The translations under genes and the position numbers were made by a program. Below are positions 28,069 through 39,064 of a stretch of 64,000 nucleotides of DNA, one piece after another. Every line of letters begins with the position of its first letter. Position 1 is the stretch's first letter. The stretch is from Streptomyces sp. ISL-36. Lineage in GTDB: Bacteria > Actinomycetota > Actinomycetes > Streptomycetales > Streptomycetaceae. The stretch is from positions 1 to 64,000 of the forward strand of contig NZ_JAGGOS010000030.1 in assembly GCF_018614205.1 (NCBI RefSeq), in the 5' to 3' direction. The notes below the pieces were generated by a model. That model did no database searches, was not told where the DNA came from, and saw nothing but the letters and a program-made list of their open reading frames with translations.

Positions 28069-29523
28069 TCATCGCGATGCGCCGGCCGGCCCCTCCAGTT
28101 CCGCCAGGTCTCCGTCCGGCACCTTCCCCTCGCTCTTCTCCGTGACTGCCGTGAGCTGCGGGCCGGGACGCCGTGGCCGGACCCAGAGGGCGTGGACGCC
28201 CGCGAGGAGTGCCAGCCACACGGCGCCGACGATCAGGGCGACCCGCGTGCTGTCGTGGAAGCCGAGCAGCACCATGATCGCGGCCATGAAGATGATGGCG
28301 GCGACCTGGCCGTAGGGCCAGAAGGGGACCGGGAACTTCAGGGACGCCGTCTCCTCGGCGGACATCGTCCTGCGCGCCTTCACGTGGGTGAGGAGGATCA
28401 TCAGCCACACCCACACGGTGGCGAACGTCGCGATCGAGGAGATGATCAGGAAGATCTCGCCGGGCATGAGGGCATTCAGCAGTACGCCGAACAGCAGGGC
28501 CCCGATCATGACGGCGGTGGTCACCCAGGGCACGCCGTTGCGGGTCAGCCGCAGCATGACGGCGGGGCCCTGCCGCCGCTCAGCCAGGCCGAACATCGTG
28601 CGGCCCGCGGCGAAGATGTCGCTGTTGATCGCTGACAGAGCGGCGGTGAGCACAACGAGGTTCAGTACGGCCGCGGCGGACTTGAGCCCGATGCCGGTGA
28701 AGATCTCGACGAAGGGGCTGCCCGAGGCGTCGATGTCCTGCCACGGGGTGATCGACATGATCACAGCGAGCGTCAGGACGTAGAAGAGCATGATCCGCAG
28801 CGGGATGGAGTTGACCGCGCTCGGAATGGTCTTCTCCGGGCGCTCCGCCTCACCGGCTGTGACACCGATGATCTCTGTGCCGCCGAAGGCGAACATGACC
28901 ACGGCGAAGGACATGATGAACCCGTCGGCGCCGCCTGCGAAGAAGCCGCCATTGCTCCAGAGGTTCGACAGGCCCACGTGGCCGTCGCCGCTGCCGAGGC
29001 CGAAGGCGATCACGGCGATGCCTACGAGGATCATCGCCACGATCGCGATGATCTTCACCAGAGAGAGCCAGAACTCGAGTTCGCCGAAGACCTTGACACT
29101 CACGAGGTTGAGCGCGCCGATGAGGAGAACGGCGGCCAGCACCCAGATCCACCGCGGCACGTCGGGGAACCAGAAGCCCATGTAGACGCCGACCGCGGTG
29201 ATGTCCGCCACGCAGACGATGACCATCTCGAAGGCGTACGTCCAGCCGGTGGCGAATCCGGCGAGTGAGCCGAGATGCCTCGTCGCATACTCGCCGAAGG
29301 AGCCGGCGCTCGGAGAGGCCACGGCCATCTCGCCGAGGGAACGCAACACGAGGAAGACGGCTGCTCCGCCGATCAGATAGGCCAGGAGGACGGCGGGCCC
29401 GCCGGCCCTGATGGACTCGGAGGAGCCGTAGAAGAGCCCCGTTCCGATCGCGGAGCCGAGGGCGATGAAGCGGATGTGCCGGGACCGGAGCCCTCTGTTC
29501 AGGCCGGTGGTGTCGGTACGCAA
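28069..29523 (-). CDS. Amino-acid permease (APC superfamily), probable histidine uptake
   Basis: The 484-residue protein has twelve hydrophobic segments and the amino-acid transporter signature [20 protein letters not shown] near the N-terminus, plus [20 protein letters not shown] in the middle, typical of the AAP/proton-symport branch. It lies next to and divergent from an IclR regulator and close to hutU-hutG, so histidine or urocanate is the natural substrate guess; the sequence does not prove specificity. The start is at 29523. The shared upstream region has a CCTGT-CTAT-ACAGG dyad. Confidence 0.82.
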   Translation of the reverse strand: MRTDTTGLNRGLRSRHIRFIALGSAIGTGLFYGSSESIRAGGPAVLLAYLIGGAAVFLVLRSLGEMAVASPSAGSFGEYATRHLGSLAGFATGWTYAFEMVIVCVADITAVGVYMGFWFPDVPRWIWVLAAVLLIGALNLVSVKVFGELEFWLSLVKIIAIVAMILVGIAVIAFGLGSGDGHVGLSNLWSNGGFFAGGADGFIMSFAVVMFAFGGTEIIGVTAGEAERPEKTIPSAVNSIPLRIMLFYVLTLAVIMSITPWQDIDASGSPFVEIFTGIGLKSAAAVLNLVVLTAALSAINSDIFAAGRTMFGLAERRQGPAVMLRLTRNGVPWVTTAVMIGALLFGVLLNALMPGEIFLIISSIATFATVWVWLMILLTHVKARRTMSAEETASLKFPVPFWPYGQVAAIIFMAAIMVLLGFHDSTRVALIVGAVWLALLAGVHALWVRPRRPGPQLTAVTEKSEGKVPDGDLAELEGPAGASR

Positions 29524-29625
29524 GCGAGTGTCTCCCTCTTCGGGGTGTGCGCCGGGAGGCAGGGCGGAGCGTTGTCTGCCCCGGCCGCGCCGGTGTCGTC
29601 CGAGCTCCCGGCTGCGGATGGCAGT

Positions 29626-29648
29626 CTGTATATTCCTGTCTATACAGG
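29626..29648. promoter_or_regulatory. Palindromic operator candidate in permease/IclR divergent region
   Basis: CTGTATA (29626-29632) with TATACAG (29641-29647), and the nested CCTGT-CTAT-ACAGG (29635-29648), resemble GntR/HutC-type operators (TGT-TATA-ACA core). The site lies 20-42 bp upstream of the IclR start and could control both divergent genes. The HutC-like protein encoded at 30532-31296 is the best candidate binder. Confidence 0.5.
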
Positions 29649-29667
29649 AGCGTCAAGAGGTGGTCCG

Positions 29668-30528
29668 ATGAGTGAACGCGGGTCGACGCCGGGCACGTCG
29701 TCGTCATCGAACGCGTCGTCGAGCGCGTCACCGGCCGTCGGCCGGGCCCTGGACATGCTGGTGTACCTTGCCGGGCGCCCCGGACTGGTGCAGGCTGCGA
29801 CGCTGGCCCGTGACCTGGGGATTCCGCGGTCGTCGGCGTACCACATCCTCGCCGTTCTGGCCGAGCGCGGTTTCGTCACCTACGTACCGGCGGAGCAGGC
29901 GTACGGGCTGGGCGTCACATCGTTCGAAGTGGGCTCCGCCTATCTGCGACAGGAGCCACTGGAGCGGCTCGCTCAGCCCATCCTGCGCACCCTCGCGAGC
30001 CGCCTCGGTCAGACGGTGCACCTGGGGATCCTGCACGGTGCGGAGACGGTCTACCTGCTCAAGGAACGGCCGCCCGCGGGCCGGACGGGTGACATCGACA
30101 TCGCCCTCGTCACCGACATCGGCGTCCGTCTGCCGGCCCACCTCACGGCCAATGGGCGTGCCATCCTCGCCCACAGCTCCGAGACGCAGCTTCGGGCGCT
30201 GTTTTCCCGGCCGGGCGACTTGACCACCCGCACGGGCAAGGGGCCGCGGACGCTGCCGGGACTGGTCGGCGAGCTGGCCCAGGAGCGTGAACGCGGCTGG
30301 TCCCAGGAGGTCGAACTGGTCACCCAGGGGTTCCGTTCGATGGGTGTGGCGGCGTTCGACCACCATGGGCGGCCCGTCGCGGCGATCAGCAGCACCTGGC
30401 GCCGCCATCACTGCAAGCATGACGTGGACCAGGTGTGGGACGTCCTGCGGCATGGCGCCGCACGCCTCACCGCGGCCGTTTCGGGCCAAGCGCCCACCAC
30501 AGGGGCGGGGGCGACGGCCGCCGCGTGA
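29668..30528 (+). CDS. IclR-family transcriptional regulator
   Basis: From ATG 29668 (ribosome site AGAGG) the product is 286 residues. After a Ser-rich leader comes the winged helix (AVGRALDMLVYLAGRPGLVQ, LARDLGIPRSSAYHILAVLA, residues ~25-85), then the IclR effector domain (HLGILHGAETVYLLKERPPA, VRLPAHLTANGRAILAHSSE). In the family the C-terminal domain binds small aromatic or acidic ligands. It is divergent from the permease and convergent with the HutC-like gene, so histidine catabolism is a probable target. Confidence 0.85.
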   Translation: MSERGSTPGTSSSSNASSSASPAVGRALDMLVYLAGRPGLVQAATLARDLGIPRSSAYHILAVLAERGFVTYVPAEQAYGLGVTSFEVGSAYLRQEPLERLAQPILRTLASRLGQTVHLGILHGAETVYLLKERPPAGRTGDIDIALVTDIGVRLPAHLTANGRAILAHSSETQLRALFSRPGDLTTRTGKGPRTLPGLVGELAQERERGWSQEVELVTQGFRSMGVAAFDHHGRPVAAISSTWRRHHCKHDVDQVWDVLRHGAARLTAAVSGQAPTTGAGATAAA

Positions 30529-30531
30529 ACG

Positions 30532-31296
30532 TCAGTGTGTGGCGAACGCGCCCTCGAGACGGTAACGGGAGCCGGGGTGCAGCAGCCGGGCGATGCTGAC
30601 GAGCGCGTCCCGTGACCAGGTGCGGCGGTGGATGAGCAGGCATGGCTCGGTCGGTGCGACGCCGAGGATCGCGCACTCCTCCGGCGACGCCAGCACCGCC
30701 TCCACGATGTGCTCGCCCTTGCCCAGCGGCGCCACCTTGGAGAGGAACGTGAACGGCGTCCGCCGGGTGAAGTCCTCCTCCAGATAGCCGGGCGCGAAGG
30801 CGGGGTTGACGTAGCGGTCCTCGAGCTGGATCGCCACCCCGTCCTCGTAGTGCACCACCCGCGAGTGGAAGACGGGCTGCCCCTCCCCGAGACCGAGGTG
30901 CGCGCCGGTCTTCTCGTCGGCCCTCTCCTCGCGTACGGACAGCACCCGGGCCTCGTAACGGTGGCCGCGGCGGTGTACCTCGTCGGCGATGTTGTGCACC
31001 GCGAGCAGCGCGGAGCTGGCCTTCCTCGGGGTGACGAAGCTGCCCACGCCCATGACCCGCCGGATGACGCCCTCGGTGGCCAGCTCACGCAGGGCACGAT
31101 TGATCGTCATACGGGACAGACCGAGCGCCTCGACGAACTGGCTCTCCGACGGCAGGGCGTCGTCCTCACGCCAGTGGCCGTCCGCGATCTGCTGGGAGAC
31201 GAGATCCTTGACGCGCTGGTACGCGGGAGCGGGACCGGCCGTCCGCTGCTCGTACAACCGGCCCAGCTCCGCCGGATCCACGGTCAAGCCGCCCAC
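30532..31296 (-). CDS. hutC: GntR/HutC-type histidine utilization repressor
   Basis: The product is 254 residues from GTG 31296, which follows GGAGGACGAGG; the longer frame from 31389 has no such site. The GntR winged helix (YQRVKDLVSQQIADGHWRED, ALPSESQFVEALGLSRMTIN, RALRELATEGVIRRV) is followed by a UTRA domain (AHLGLGEGQPVFHSRVVHYE, LEDRYVNPAFAPGYLEEDF). HutC proteins bind urocanate and release hut operators. It is transcribed away from hutU, with a TCTCGGATCCGAGA dyad between the two genes. Confidence 0.85.
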   Translation of the reverse strand: MGGLTVDPAELGRLYEQRTAGPAPAYQRVKDLVSQQIADGHWREDDALPSESQFVEALGLSRMTINRALRELATEGVIRRVMGVGSFVTPRKASSALLAVHNIADEVHRRGHRYEARVLSVREERADEKTGAHLGLGEGQPVFHSRVVHYEDGVAIQLEDRYVNPAFAPGYLEEDFTRRTPFTFLSKVAPLGKGEHIVEAVLASPEECAILGVAPTEPCLLIHRRTWSRDALVSIARLLHPGSRYRLEGAFATH

Positions 31297-31396
31297 CGTC
31301 CTCGTCCTCCGCCCCGCCGCTGCCTCGTACCCGACTCGAATACTAGAGGAGCGGTCCTCCTCACGAAGGGTCCGATGCCACGGACGCAAGGAAGGG

Positions 31397-31410
31397 TCTC
31401 GGATCCGAGA
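31397..31410. promoter_or_regulatory. Palindromic operator candidate upstream of hutU
   Basis: The 14-bp perfect dyad TCTCGGATCCGAGA is centred about 90 bp upstream of hutU and about 110 bp upstream of the HutC-like start. It could be an operator for the local regulator, although it does not match the TGT-TATA-ACA core seen at 29626, so the binding protein is open. Confidence 0.45.
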
Positions 31411-31494
31411 ACCACGGATGGTGCCGCTGGCTCCGGGGCCGCCGCTCGCGTGTCATGGCGGGGTAACGGCTCGATCCCCCTGTGAGGAGTGCAC

Positions 31495-33180
31495 ATGACC
31501 AGCGTTTCCCCCGAAGCACCGGGCGCCGTCCGCGCGCCGCGCGGCACCGAACTGAACTGCCTGGGCTGGCAGCAGGAAGGCGCCCTGCGGATGCTCATGA
31601 ACAACCTCGACCCCGAGGTCGCCGAGCACCCCGAGAACCTCGTCGTCTACGGCGGCACCGGAAAGGCCGCCCGCAACCGGGAGGCGTACGACGCCATCGT
31701 CCGTACGCTGAAGACGCTGAAGGACGACGAGACGCTGCTGGTGCAGTCCGGCAAGCCCGTCGGCGTGATGCGCACCAGCGAGTGGGCACCACGCGTGCTG
31801 CTGGCCAACTCCAACCTGGTCGGCGACTGGGCCAACTGGGAGGAGTTCCGGTCGCTGGAGGCCCGGGGGCTCATGATGTACGGGCAGATGACGGCCGGTT
31901 CGTGGATCTACATCGGCAGCCAGGGCATCCTGCAGGGCACGTACGAGACCTTCGGCGCCGTCGCCCGCAAGAAGTTCGGCGGCAGCCTGGCCGGCACCAT
32001 CACCCTCACCGCCGGCCTCGGCGGGATGGGGGGCGCCCAGCCGCTGGCCGTCACCATGAACGACGGCGTGGCCATCTGCGTCGACTGCGACCCGACCCGC
32101 ATCGAGCGCCGGATCGCCCACCGCTACCTCGACGTCGCCGCCGACGACCTGGACCACGCCCTGCGTCTCGCCGTCGAGGCACGCGACAACCGCAGGCCGC
32201 TCTCCATCGGTCTGGCCGGCAACGCCGCCGAGGTCTTCCCCGAGCTGCTGGAGCGGGGCGCGCCCATCGACATCGTCACCGACCAGACGAGCGCCCACGA
32301 CCCGCTGTCCTACCTTCCCGTCGGCGTGAGCCTGGAGGAGTGGCACGAGCAGGCCCGCAAGGATCCCGCCGACTTCACCGAGCGCGCCCGCGCGTCCATG
32401 GCCCGGCACGTCGAGGCGATGGTCGGTTTCCTCGACGCCGGCGCCGAGGTCTTCGACTACGGCAACTCGATCCGCGACGAGGCCCGCAAGGCCGGCTACC
32501 AGCGGGCGTTCGACTTCCCCGGCTTCGTGCCGGCTCACATCCGGCCGCTGTTCGAGGAGGGCCTCGGCCCGTTCCGCTGGGCCGCCCTGTCCGGTGACCC
32601 CAAGGACATCGAGGCCACCGACAAGGCCATCATGGAGCTCTTCCCGGAGAACGAGCACCTGCACCGCTGGCTGAAGATGGCCGGCGAGCGCGTGGCGTTC
32701 GAGGGCCTGCCCGCCCGTATCTGCTGGCTGGGTTACGGCGAGCGGCACCGCGCGGGTCTGCGCTTCAACGAGATGGTCGCCTCCGGCGAGCTGTCCGCCC
32801 CCGTCGCCATCGGCCGCGACCACCTCGACTCCGGATCGGTGGCCTCGCCCTACCGCGAGACGGAGTCGATGCTCGACGGCTCCGACGCCATCGCCGACTG
32901 GCCGCTGCTCAACGCCCTGGTGAACACCTCCTCCGGGGCCTCCTGGGTCTCCATCCACCACGGCGGCGGTGTCGGCATGGGGCGCTCCATCCACGCCGGC
33001 CAGGTCTGCATCGCCGACGGCACCGAGCTCGCGGCCCAAAAGCTCGCCCGCGTCCTGACCAACGACCCGGGCATGGGCGTCATCCGGCACGTCGACGCCG
33101 GTTACGAGCACGCCACCTCGGTGGCCAAGGAGCGCGGCGTGCGCATCCCGATGACGGAGACCGAGGGCGACGCAGCGTGA
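31495..33180 (+). CDS. hutU: Urocanate hydratase
   Basis: The 561-residue protein converts urocanate to imidazolone propionate, the second step of histidine breakdown, with NAD+ as electrophile. Signatures include [52 protein letters not shown] (dinucleotide binding) and [19 protein letters not shown]. The length is normal for the family. Start ATG 31495 lies six bases after GAGGAG. Its stop overlaps the hutG start as GTGA, so hutU and hutG form one operon. Confidence 0.97.
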   Translation: MTSVSPEAPGAVRAPRGTELNCLGWQQEGALRMLMNNLDPEVAEHPENLVVYGGTGKAARNREAYDAIVRTLKTLKDDETLLVQSGKPVGVMRTSEWAPRVLLANSNLVGDWANWEEFRSLEARGLMMYGQMTAGSWIYIGSQGILQGTYETFGAVARKKFGGSLAGTITLTAGLGGMGGAQPLAVTMNDGVAICVDCDPTRIERRIAHRYLDVAADDLDHALRLAVEARDNRRPLSIGLAGNAAEVFPELLERGAPIDIVTDQTSAHDPLSYLPVGVSLEEWHEQARKDPADFTERARASMARHVEAMVGFLDAGAEVFDYGNSIRDEARKAGYQRAFDFPGFVPAHIRPLFEEGLGPFRWAALSGDPKDIEATDKAIMELFPENEHLHRWLKMAGERVAFEGLPARICWLGYGERHRAGLRFNEMVASGELSAPVAIGRDHLDSGSVASPYRETESMLDGSDAIADWPLLNALVNTSSGASWVSIHHGGGVGMGRSIHAGQVCIADGTELAAQKLARVLTNDPGMGVIRHVDAGYEHATSVAKERGVRIPMTETEGDAA

Positions 33181-34166
33181 GTGCCGTGAACACGACCCAG
33201 GAAGCCCGGCACATCCGCGCAGACGTGCCGGCCGCACCCTGGACCGGACGGGACGACGGCCCCGGCGCCGACAACCTGCGCTGGCACCACGCCGTCCGCC
33301 TCGACCCGGCGGAGGCGGCACCGGGGGACGTCGCCTTCGTCGGCTTCCGCAGCGACGAGGGCGTACGCCGGAACAAGGGCCGTCAGGGCGCCGCGAACGG
33401 CCCGGACGCCCTGCGCCGCGCCCTGGCTTCGATGGCGCTGCCGAAGCCGCTGCGGGCGCTCGACGCCGGCGACATCGAGGTCGCCGGGGACGGCGAGGAC
33501 GTCCTGGAAGCGGGGCAGCAGCGCCTGGGACGTGCAGTCGCGGCGCTCGTCGACCGCGGCCACCTCGTGATGGTGCTGGGCGGCGGCCACGAGGTCGCGT
33601 ACGGCAGCTACAGCGGGCTGGAGCAGACGCGGGCACTGCGCGAGGGCGGCCGTCTGGGGGTGCTGAACCTCGACGCGCACTTCGATCTGCGCGACGACAT
33701 CCAGCCCAGCTCCGGTACGCCCTTCCTGCAGATGGCGCAGAGCGAAAAGCGGCACGGCAGGGCGCTCAACTACTGGGTGCTGGGCGTCAGTCAGCCGAGC
33801 AACACGGAGCGGCTGTTCCGTGCCGCGGACACGCTCGGCGTGCGCTATCTGCCGGACACCGAGTGCGGCCTGCTCGAACTGGCACGCACCGAGAGGTTCG
33901 TCGACGAGTTCCTCGCGAGCTGCGACGTCGTGCACCTGAGCATCGATCTCGACGTGCTCCCGGCCGCGGTCGCACCAGGAGTCAGCGCCCCCGCCGCGTA
34001 CGGCGTGCCCATGGACGTCATCGAGCGCGTCTGCGCGCAGGTGGCGGCGAGCGGCAAGCTCGCGGTCTGTGACATCGCCGAGCTGAACCCGGAGTTCGAC
34101 GTGGACCAGCGCACGGCACGCGCCGGCGCCCGCCTGATCCACCGCATAGCGACCGCCCGGGCATAA
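33177..34166 (+). CDS. hutG: Formimidoylglutamase (ureohydrolase family)
   Basis: The 329-residue product is an arginase/ureohydrolase-fold enzyme with its binuclear Mn site in three motifs: [23 protein letters not shown] and [14 protein letters not shown]. In this context it would hydrolyse N-formimidoyl-glutamate to glutamate and formamide, the last step of the pathway. It starts at GTG 33177, overlapping hutU by four bases. The transcript should stop at the hairpin at 34199-34243. Confidence 0.92.
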   Translation: MSAVNTTQEARHIRADVPAAPWTGRDDGPGADNLRWHHAVRLDPAEAAPGDVAFVGFRSDEGVRRNKGRQGAANGPDALRRALASMALPKPLRALDAGDIEVAGDGEDVLEAGQQRLGRAVAALVDRGHLVMVLGGGHEVAYGSYSGLEQTRALREGGRLGVLNLDAHFDLRDDIQPSSGTPFLQMAQSEKRHGRALNYWVLGVSQPSNTERLFRAADTLGVRYLPDTECGLLELARTERFVDEFLASCDVVHLSIDLDVLPAAVAPGVSAPAAYGVPMDVIERVCAQVAASGKLAVCDIAELNPEFDVDQRTARAGARLIHRIATARA

Positions 34167-34198
34167 CCCCCGCGGGCATGCACCCGGCCCCCCGAACA

Positions 34199-34243
34199 GG
34201 TCGCCAGGCCGTGATGAGCGACGAAAGCCACGGCCTGGCGACC
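34199..34243. terminator. Terminator between convergent hutG and hutD
   Basis: GGTCGCCAGGCCGTG (34199-34213) pairs perfectly with CACGGCCTGGCGACC (34229-34243), a 15-bp stem with a 15-nt loop. It can serve both converging transcripts. Confidence 0.85.
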
Positions 34244-34287
34244 GCGGCTTTCATGACGAGTACGGGCGCCCGGCCCGGCCTGAATGG

Positions 34288-34869
34288 TCAGCGGCCGGGC
34301 CGGTCGGCTCGCTCGGAGAGGGTGACGACGGCCAGGACCCCGTCGACGCTGAAAGAGGCGTAGTCCTCGTCGGAGAGCAGGACGGCGTCGAACCGGCCGA
34401 GAGGTACGAAAGCCTGGTGAAGCACGCCCCATCCCTCCAGGACGACTGCGAGGACCCGGGTTCCGGGGGAAGCGCGCACGGATGTGGCCGCGCGTTCGAA
34501 CCGGACATGTGCCTTCATCCGAGAGCGCCGGACCATCACGTTGAAGTCGACGATCGGCCCGTCGAGCAGTTCGCACCCCGTGGCAGCGTCACCGGAGAAG
34601 GAGAACGGCTCGTATGCGGCGTCCATCACGTGCGACACCCCGTCGACCGTCAGGGCCATGCCTGGCCCTTCGACAACGGTGATGATCCTTTCGACGCCCT
34701 CGAACGCGGAGAACGGTCCGCCGTGAGCGACATCGGCGACGCTGACCCGCCATGCGAAATCATCCAGCGCTGCCCCCTCCGGGTGGGCGGCAACCTCCGA
34801 CGTCACGCCCCCGCCGTTCTTCCACGGCGCGGGCGTTCTCTCCTCAGCACGCAGAATCCGCGGTGCCAT
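34288..34869 (-). CDS. hutD: HutD family protein
   Basis: The 193-residue cupin-type protein has the HutD signatures PAPWKNGGGVTSEVAAHPEG, FAWRVSVADVAHGGPFSAFE and GVERIITVVEGPGMALTVDG. HutD is a conserved hut-locus protein, proposed to limit or tune histidine catabolism, with no established enzyme activity. It starts at ATG 34869 and lies downstream of a strong terminator that follows the decarboxylase gene, so it probably has its own promoter or depends on read-through. Confidence 0.88.
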   Translation of the reverse strand: MAPRILRAEERTPAPWKNGGGVTSEVAAHPEGAALDDFAWRVSVADVAHGGPFSAFEGVERIITVVEGPGMALTVDGVSHVMDAAYEPFSFSGDAATGCELLDGPIVDFNVMVRRSRMKAHVRFERAATSVRASPGTRVLAVVLEGWGVLHQAFVPLGRFDAVLLSDEDYASFSVDGVLAVVTLSERADRPGR

Positions 34870-34897
34870 GTGCTTCCCTTCTGTTCGAATGCCACAA

Positions 34898-34936
34898 GAC
34901 CCGTCTCCTGGACCGCCAAGGCCCAGGAGACGGGTC
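34898..34936 (-). terminator. Terminator after the PLP decarboxylase gene
   Basis: GACCCGTCTCCTGG (34898-34911) pairs perfectly with CCAGGAGACGGGTC (34923-34936). It lies directly downstream of the minus-strand decarboxylase stop, separating it from hutD. Confidence 0.85.
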
Positions 34937-34955
34937 CTCTGTTCCCGTCGCACGC

Positions 34956-37721
34956 CTAGCGCGCACCGGCGAGTCGTGCCTTCAGCGCCGCGGCGGTGAA
35001 GACCCGGTATCCGCTCTCCGGGGCGTATCCGTGGATCTCGCGGGTGTCCAGAGCCGCCATGTAGGCCAGGACGCCCTTGCTGACCACCTGACCCGGCACG
35101 AGCACCGGGAAGCCCGGAGGGTAGGGGGTGACGAACGTGGCGGAGACGACCGACCGGCCCTCGGCCATCGCGTCGGTGATCTCCTGAGCGGAGAGGTACT
35201 CGCACTCGGTGTCTTCGTAGGCGAGGAAGAACGCCGTGCGCATGTCCCCTTCGGGCGTACGGTCGCTCGGGCGGAAGGCCGGATGGAACTCGCTGAAGTC
35301 CGGCAGAGCGGCCGAGCCGCTGCCGAGATCGCTCACCACCCGGTGGTGCGCGGCGCGTTCGAGGGGGCTCATCTCCCCGACGCGCTCCTCCAGATCCTCG
35401 GCGATCTTGACGAGCACCTCGATGAGATAGGCGACCGCGCTGCGCGTCGTACCGATGTTGGTCATGAAAAGCAGCGTGTTGCGGGTGGACTTGTTGACCT
35501 GTACGCCGTACCTGTCCATCAGGAGCTCGTGCTTGAAGGTGTCTCCGTCCACACCGGTGAGCCCGATGTGCATGGTCGCCCGGGTGGGGTCCAGGACGAA
35601 CTCGTCCTCCTCCCACGCCCGAGCCATCCGCGCCAGGCCCGTACGCAGCGGCTGCTCGACGCCGGAGGAGCGGAAGCGCCGTGGGATGAGCTCCGGGGTG
35701 GTGAGAAAGCGCAGGTACCGACTGAGCAGCGGATGCTGCGCGATGGCGTCCCTGAGCACGCCCGCCTGCTCGAGCTGCTTCTGCACCAGCTCGAAGCCCT
35801 CCAGCACCGCCTGTCGGCGGCCGAGGTCCATGGACGCGAGGATCTGGTAGTTGGGCGACGTCGACGTGTGCGTCATGTACGCCTCGTGGAAGGTCTCCGC
35901 CGTCTTGTGGCGGAATTCCTGGTCGAAGACGTGAACCATGGAGCCCTGACGCAGGGACGTCAGCGTCTTGTGGGTCGACTGGGTGGCGTACACCCGCACC
36001 CGGACCCGCGCCGGGTCGGGCATCAACCGCTGGCCGATGAGCGCCTCGTCGTCCGGGTCGTCGCCGAGTCGCTCCCGGTGCGCAGCGTACTCCTCGGCGT
36101 ACCGGGCTCCGCGGTAGCGGTCGGCCAGCTCGCGGGCCGCGGCCATCGCGGTGCGGCGGCGGTAGACGGGGTGGAAACGGGCGAAGGCGAACCACGCCTC
36201 GTCCCACAGGAATGCCAGGTCCGGCTTGAGGGCCAGACACTCCTCCATCACCCGGGAGGGGTTGTAAACGATTCCGTCGAACGTGCAGTTGGTGAGCATG
36301 AGCAGCTTGACGCGGTGGAGTACGCCCTCCCTCTTCAGCATCAGCAGCTTCCGCTTGATCTCTTCCACCGGCACGGCTCCGTACATGCCGTACTCGTCCA
36401 GGGGGTAGGCGTCGAGGTAGACGACGTGGGCGCCGGCCAGCACCAGTCCGTAGTGGTGGGACTTGTGGCAGTTGCGGTCCACGAGCACGATGTCGCCGGG
36501 CCGCACAAGGGCCTGCACGACGATCTTGTTGGCGGTGGACGTTCCGTTGGTGACGAAGTACGTCTGCCGGGCGCCGAACGCCTTGGCCGCCAGGTCCTGG
36601 GACTCCCGCAGCGGGCCGGTGGGCGCCAGGAGGGAGTCCAGACCGCCGGAGGTGGCGGAGGTCTCGGCGAGAAGGATGTTCAGCCCGTAGAAACGGGCCA
36701 TCTCGGGTATCCAGCGGGAGTTGACCACGGAGGTACCCCGGGAGATGGGCAGCGCGTGAAAGACGCCGGTCGGCCGCCGGCTGTGGGCGCGCAGCGCGGT
36801 GAAGAACGGCGCGCGGAAGCGTTCGGCGATGCCGTGCAGGATGGACAGGTGCAGTTCGAGAAGTCCTTCACGGGCGTGGAAGACCCGCTGGAAGCACCGG
36901 CTGAGCCGGCCGGCGGTCGTCTCCAGGGACGCCTCGGACACCAGGTAAAGATCCAGCTCGGGACGGAGCGCGAGCAACCGGTCGCCCAGGGCCTGCGCCC
37001 GCTCCTCGCTGTGCTGCCCGTTCTCCCCGGGGATGTCGGCGTAGGCGGGGGTTGCGGCGGCGCCTTCGAAGAAGCGCCTCACTACTCGCAGGTCGTGCCG
37101 GGACCGGTCGGCGAACCGGTGGCGGATCACGACGGCCTGGAGACTGGAGTTCACGAGTGACGCGATGACCGCGTCCTCGAAACTCGGAGCAACGACGATC
37201 TCGTAGACGAACTCGTCCTCTGCGCGACGCAGACGGTGCAGCTGCTTGCGGAGCGCCTCCTCCGCGGCCGCGGTCAGGTCACCGACGACGAGGACCTCGA
37301 AGTACGGCCTTGTCGTCGGCCGCAGGGCGGCCGGGTCTCCTGTCGCCTCGTCGTCGAACTCTCCGGGGGCCCCGGGGGGCGCCGGGTGGGCCGTGGAGGC
37401 AGCTGCGGGGGATGCGCTGTCGCGGTGACTGTCCTCGCCCAGTGCGCGGTTGAGGTCCTCGGTGCGCCTGGCCAGCCGCTGGTATTCCCCGTTCTCGTAC
37501 AGCCGGAGAAGCTCCTCGAGGCCGGCCGTACCGGGGAAGGCCCAGCAGTTCTCGATCGGCGCTAGCAGCCGTGACAACTCCTCGAATCGCGCGGCGGCTC
37601 GCGGGTACGCGTCCGCGGTTTGGTCCGAGAGCAGGTGGGTGAGGTCCGCCAGGGAGCTCCAGGCGTCGGCGCGCAACTGCCCGACGCTGTTGTGCACACT
37701 GGCTGTCGGCAGGTCATGCAC
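34956..37721 (-). CDS. Fold-I PLP-dependent Orn/Lys/Arg-type decarboxylase
   Basis: The protein is about 921 residues if translation starts at GTG 37721; GTG 37700 is a possible alternative. After a helical N-terminus comes a receiver-like wing domain ([20 protein letters not shown]). The aspartate-aminotransferase-fold catalytic domain has [50 protein letters not shown] and the PLP-lysine motif [20 protein letters not shown]. The C-terminal domain ([20 protein letters not shown]) is complete. Lys, Orn or Arg are the family substrates. Its 5' end overlaps the last codons of hutI, so it is translated with the hut genes; the substrate cannot be read from sequence. Confidence 0.85.
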   Translation of the reverse strand: MHDLPTASVHNSVGQLRADAWSSLADLTHLLSDQTADAYPRAAARFEELSRLLAPIENCWAFPGTAGLEELLRLYENGEYQRLARRTEDLNRALGEDSHRDSASPAAASTAHPAPPGAPGEFDDEATGDPAALRPTTRPYFEVLVVGDLTAAAEEALRKQLHRLRRAEDEFVYEIVVAPSFEDAVIASLVNSSLQAVVIRHRFADRSRHDLRVVRRFFEGAAATPAYADIPGENGQHSEERAQALGDRLLALRPELDLYLVSEASLETTAGRLSRCFQRVFHAREGLLELHLSILHGIAERFRAPFFTALRAHSRRPTGVFHALPISRGTSVVNSRWIPEMARFYGLNILLAETSATSGGLDSLLAPTGPLRESQDLAAKAFGARQTYFVTNGTSTANKIVVQALVRPGDIVLVDRNCHKSHHYGLVLAGAHVVYLDAYPLDEYGMYGAVPVEEIKRKLLMLKREGVLHRVKLLMLTNCTFDGIVYNPSRVMEECLALKPDLAFLWDEAWFAFARFHPVYRRRTAMAAARELADRYRGARYAEEYAAHRERLGDDPDDEALIGQRLMPDPARVRVRVYATQSTHKTLTSLRQGSMVHVFDQEFRHKTAETFHEAYMTHTSTSPNYQILASMDLGRRQAVLEGFELVQKQLEQAGVLRDAIAQHPLLSRYLRFLTTPELIPRRFRSSGVEQPLRTGLARMARAWEEDEFVLDPTRATMHIGLTGVDGDTFKHELLMDRYGVQVNKSTRNTLLFMTNIGTTRSAVAYLIEVLVKIAEDLEERVGEMSPLERAAHHRVVSDLGSGSAALPDFSEFHPAFRPSDRTPEGDMRTAFFLAYEDTECEYLSAQEITDAMAEGRSVVSATFVTPYPPGFPVLVPGQVVSKGVLAYMAALDTREIHGYAPESGYRVFTAAALKARLAGAR

Positions 37722-38916
37722 CGGAACGAAGCCCTTCGCACGAGCGACCCGCTCTCCGGACCGCCGACACCAGCGGCACACCCGGGCGGTAGGCCAGATG
37801 CACGTGGGAGGGTGCGTCCAGGACGACGAGGTCGGCCCGTGCGCCCGGGGAGAGACGGCCGACGTCCGTACGGCGCAGGGCACGCGCACCACCAGCCGTC
37901 GCCGCCCACAGTGCCTCGTCGGGCGTCATGCGCATCTCCCGGACGGCCAGTGCGATGCAGAAGGCCATGGAACTCGTGTAGGACGAGCCCGGATTGCAGT
38001 TGGGAGAGAGCGCCACAGTGGCGCCCGCATCGAGGAGACGGCGCGCGTCGGGGTAGGGCGACCGGGTGGAGAAGTCCGACCCCGGCAGCAGGGTGGCGAC
38101 AGTGCCGCCCTGGGCCAGGGCGTCCACGTCGGCGTCGGTGAGGTACGTGCAATGGTCGGCCGAGGCCGCCCCCAGTTCGACGGCGAGTTGGACGCCCGGC
38201 CCGTAGGTGAGCTGGTTGGCGTGAACCCGGGGTACGAGGCCGCGGGCCGCGGCCGCGGTGAGGACCGCCCGCGCCTGGTCACCGTCGAAGGCGCCCTGCT
38301 CACAGAAGACGTCCGCCCAGCGGGCGTACGGCGCGCACGCGTCCAGCATGGGCCCCGTGACGAGGTCGACGTAGCCGCCCGGATCGTCGGCGAACTCCGA
38401 CGGCACCAGGTGGGCGCCGAGGTAGGTGACCTCGTCGGTGTAGGCGGCGGCCACGGACACGGCGCGCGCCTCGTCCACCACCGTCAGGCCGTAACCGGAC
38501 TTGGTCTCCAGGGTCGTGGTGCCCTGCCGGAGCGCCTCACGCACATGACGCTCGACCATCGCGTGCAGATGGTCGTCGCCGGCGGCACGGGTGGCGTCCA
38601 CGGTGGTCTGGATCCCGCTGGCCGAGTACGGGCGTCCAGACATGCGGGCATTGAACTCTGCCGTGCGATCCCCGGCGAAGACGAGGTGGGAGTGTGAGTC
38701 GACGAAGCCGGGGATGACGGCCCGGCCGTCGGCGTCCACGTGCCGGTCGGCGGCCGGGGCGTGGGCCGCGGGGCCGACCCAGGCGATGTCGGGGCCGTCG
38801 ATGAGGACCGCGGCGCCGGTGAGAAGCCCGAGCGGGCCCTCACCGAGAGCGGGGTCGTTGGTGACCAGCGAGCCGATGTTGGTGACGAGGGTGCTTGGGG
38901 GGTGGTGCGGATCCAT
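37714..38916 (-). CDS. hutI: Imidazolonepropionase
   Basis: The 400-residue amidohydrolase carries out the third step of the pathway, opening imidazolone propionate to formimidoyl-glutamate. The metal motif [15 protein letters not shown], the substrate loop [20 protein letters not shown], the later His residues ([31 protein letters not shown]) and [12 protein letters not shown] follow HutI order. Start ATG 38916 is preceded by AGGAG. The C-terminus ([16 protein letters not shown]) differs from typical HutI ends and overlaps the decarboxylase start. Confidence 0.93.
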   Translation of the reverse strand: MDPHHPPSTLVTNIGSLVTNDPALGEGPLGLLTGAAVLIDGPDIAWVGPAAHAPAADRHVDADGRAVIPGFVDSHSHLVFAGDRTAEFNARMSGRPYSASGIQTTVDATRAAGDDHLHAMVERHVREALRQGTTTLETKSGYGLTVVDEARAVSVAAAYTDEVTYLGAHLVPSEFADDPGGYVDLVTGPMLDACAPYARWADVFCEQGAFDGDQARAVLTAAAARGLVPRVHANQLTYGPGVQLAVELGAASADHCTYLTDADVDALAQGGTVATLLPGSDFSTRSPYPDARRLLDAGATVALSPNCNPGSSYTSSMAFCIALAVREMRMTPDEALWAATAGGARALRRTDVGRLSPGARADLVVLDAPSHVHLAYRPGVPLVSAVRRAGRSCEGLRSGA

Positions 38917-39018
38917 GCGGATACTCCTGGGTCAGCGTGCAGTCGGCCGTTCCGGCGCGCGCCGGTCCGCCGCAACGGGGAGGACCGCGTGCCGACGCAT
39001 CCGGCGGAGGGCGGCGGC

Positions 39019-39044
39019 CCTCCCGGGCCCGCAGGCCCGGGAGG
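39019..39044 (-). terminator. Hairpin between hutH and hutI
   Basis: CCTCCCGGGCC (39019-39029) pairs with GGCCCGGGAGG (39034-39044) around CGCA. It lies downstream of the minus-strand hutH stop and implies that hutH and hutI-decarboxylase are separate or attenuated transcripts. Confidence 0.75.
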
Positions 39045-39064
39045 TGTGCGGGACAACGGCTTGG

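Noticed and set aside
31453..33636. 727-residue minus-strand frame over hutU
   Set aside because: Shadow of hutU and hutG; Arg/Gly/Val-rich with no recognisable domain.
34752..37160. 802-residue plus-strand frame over the decarboxylase
   Set aside because: Shadow frame. The minus-strand protein has clear PLP-enzyme motifs.
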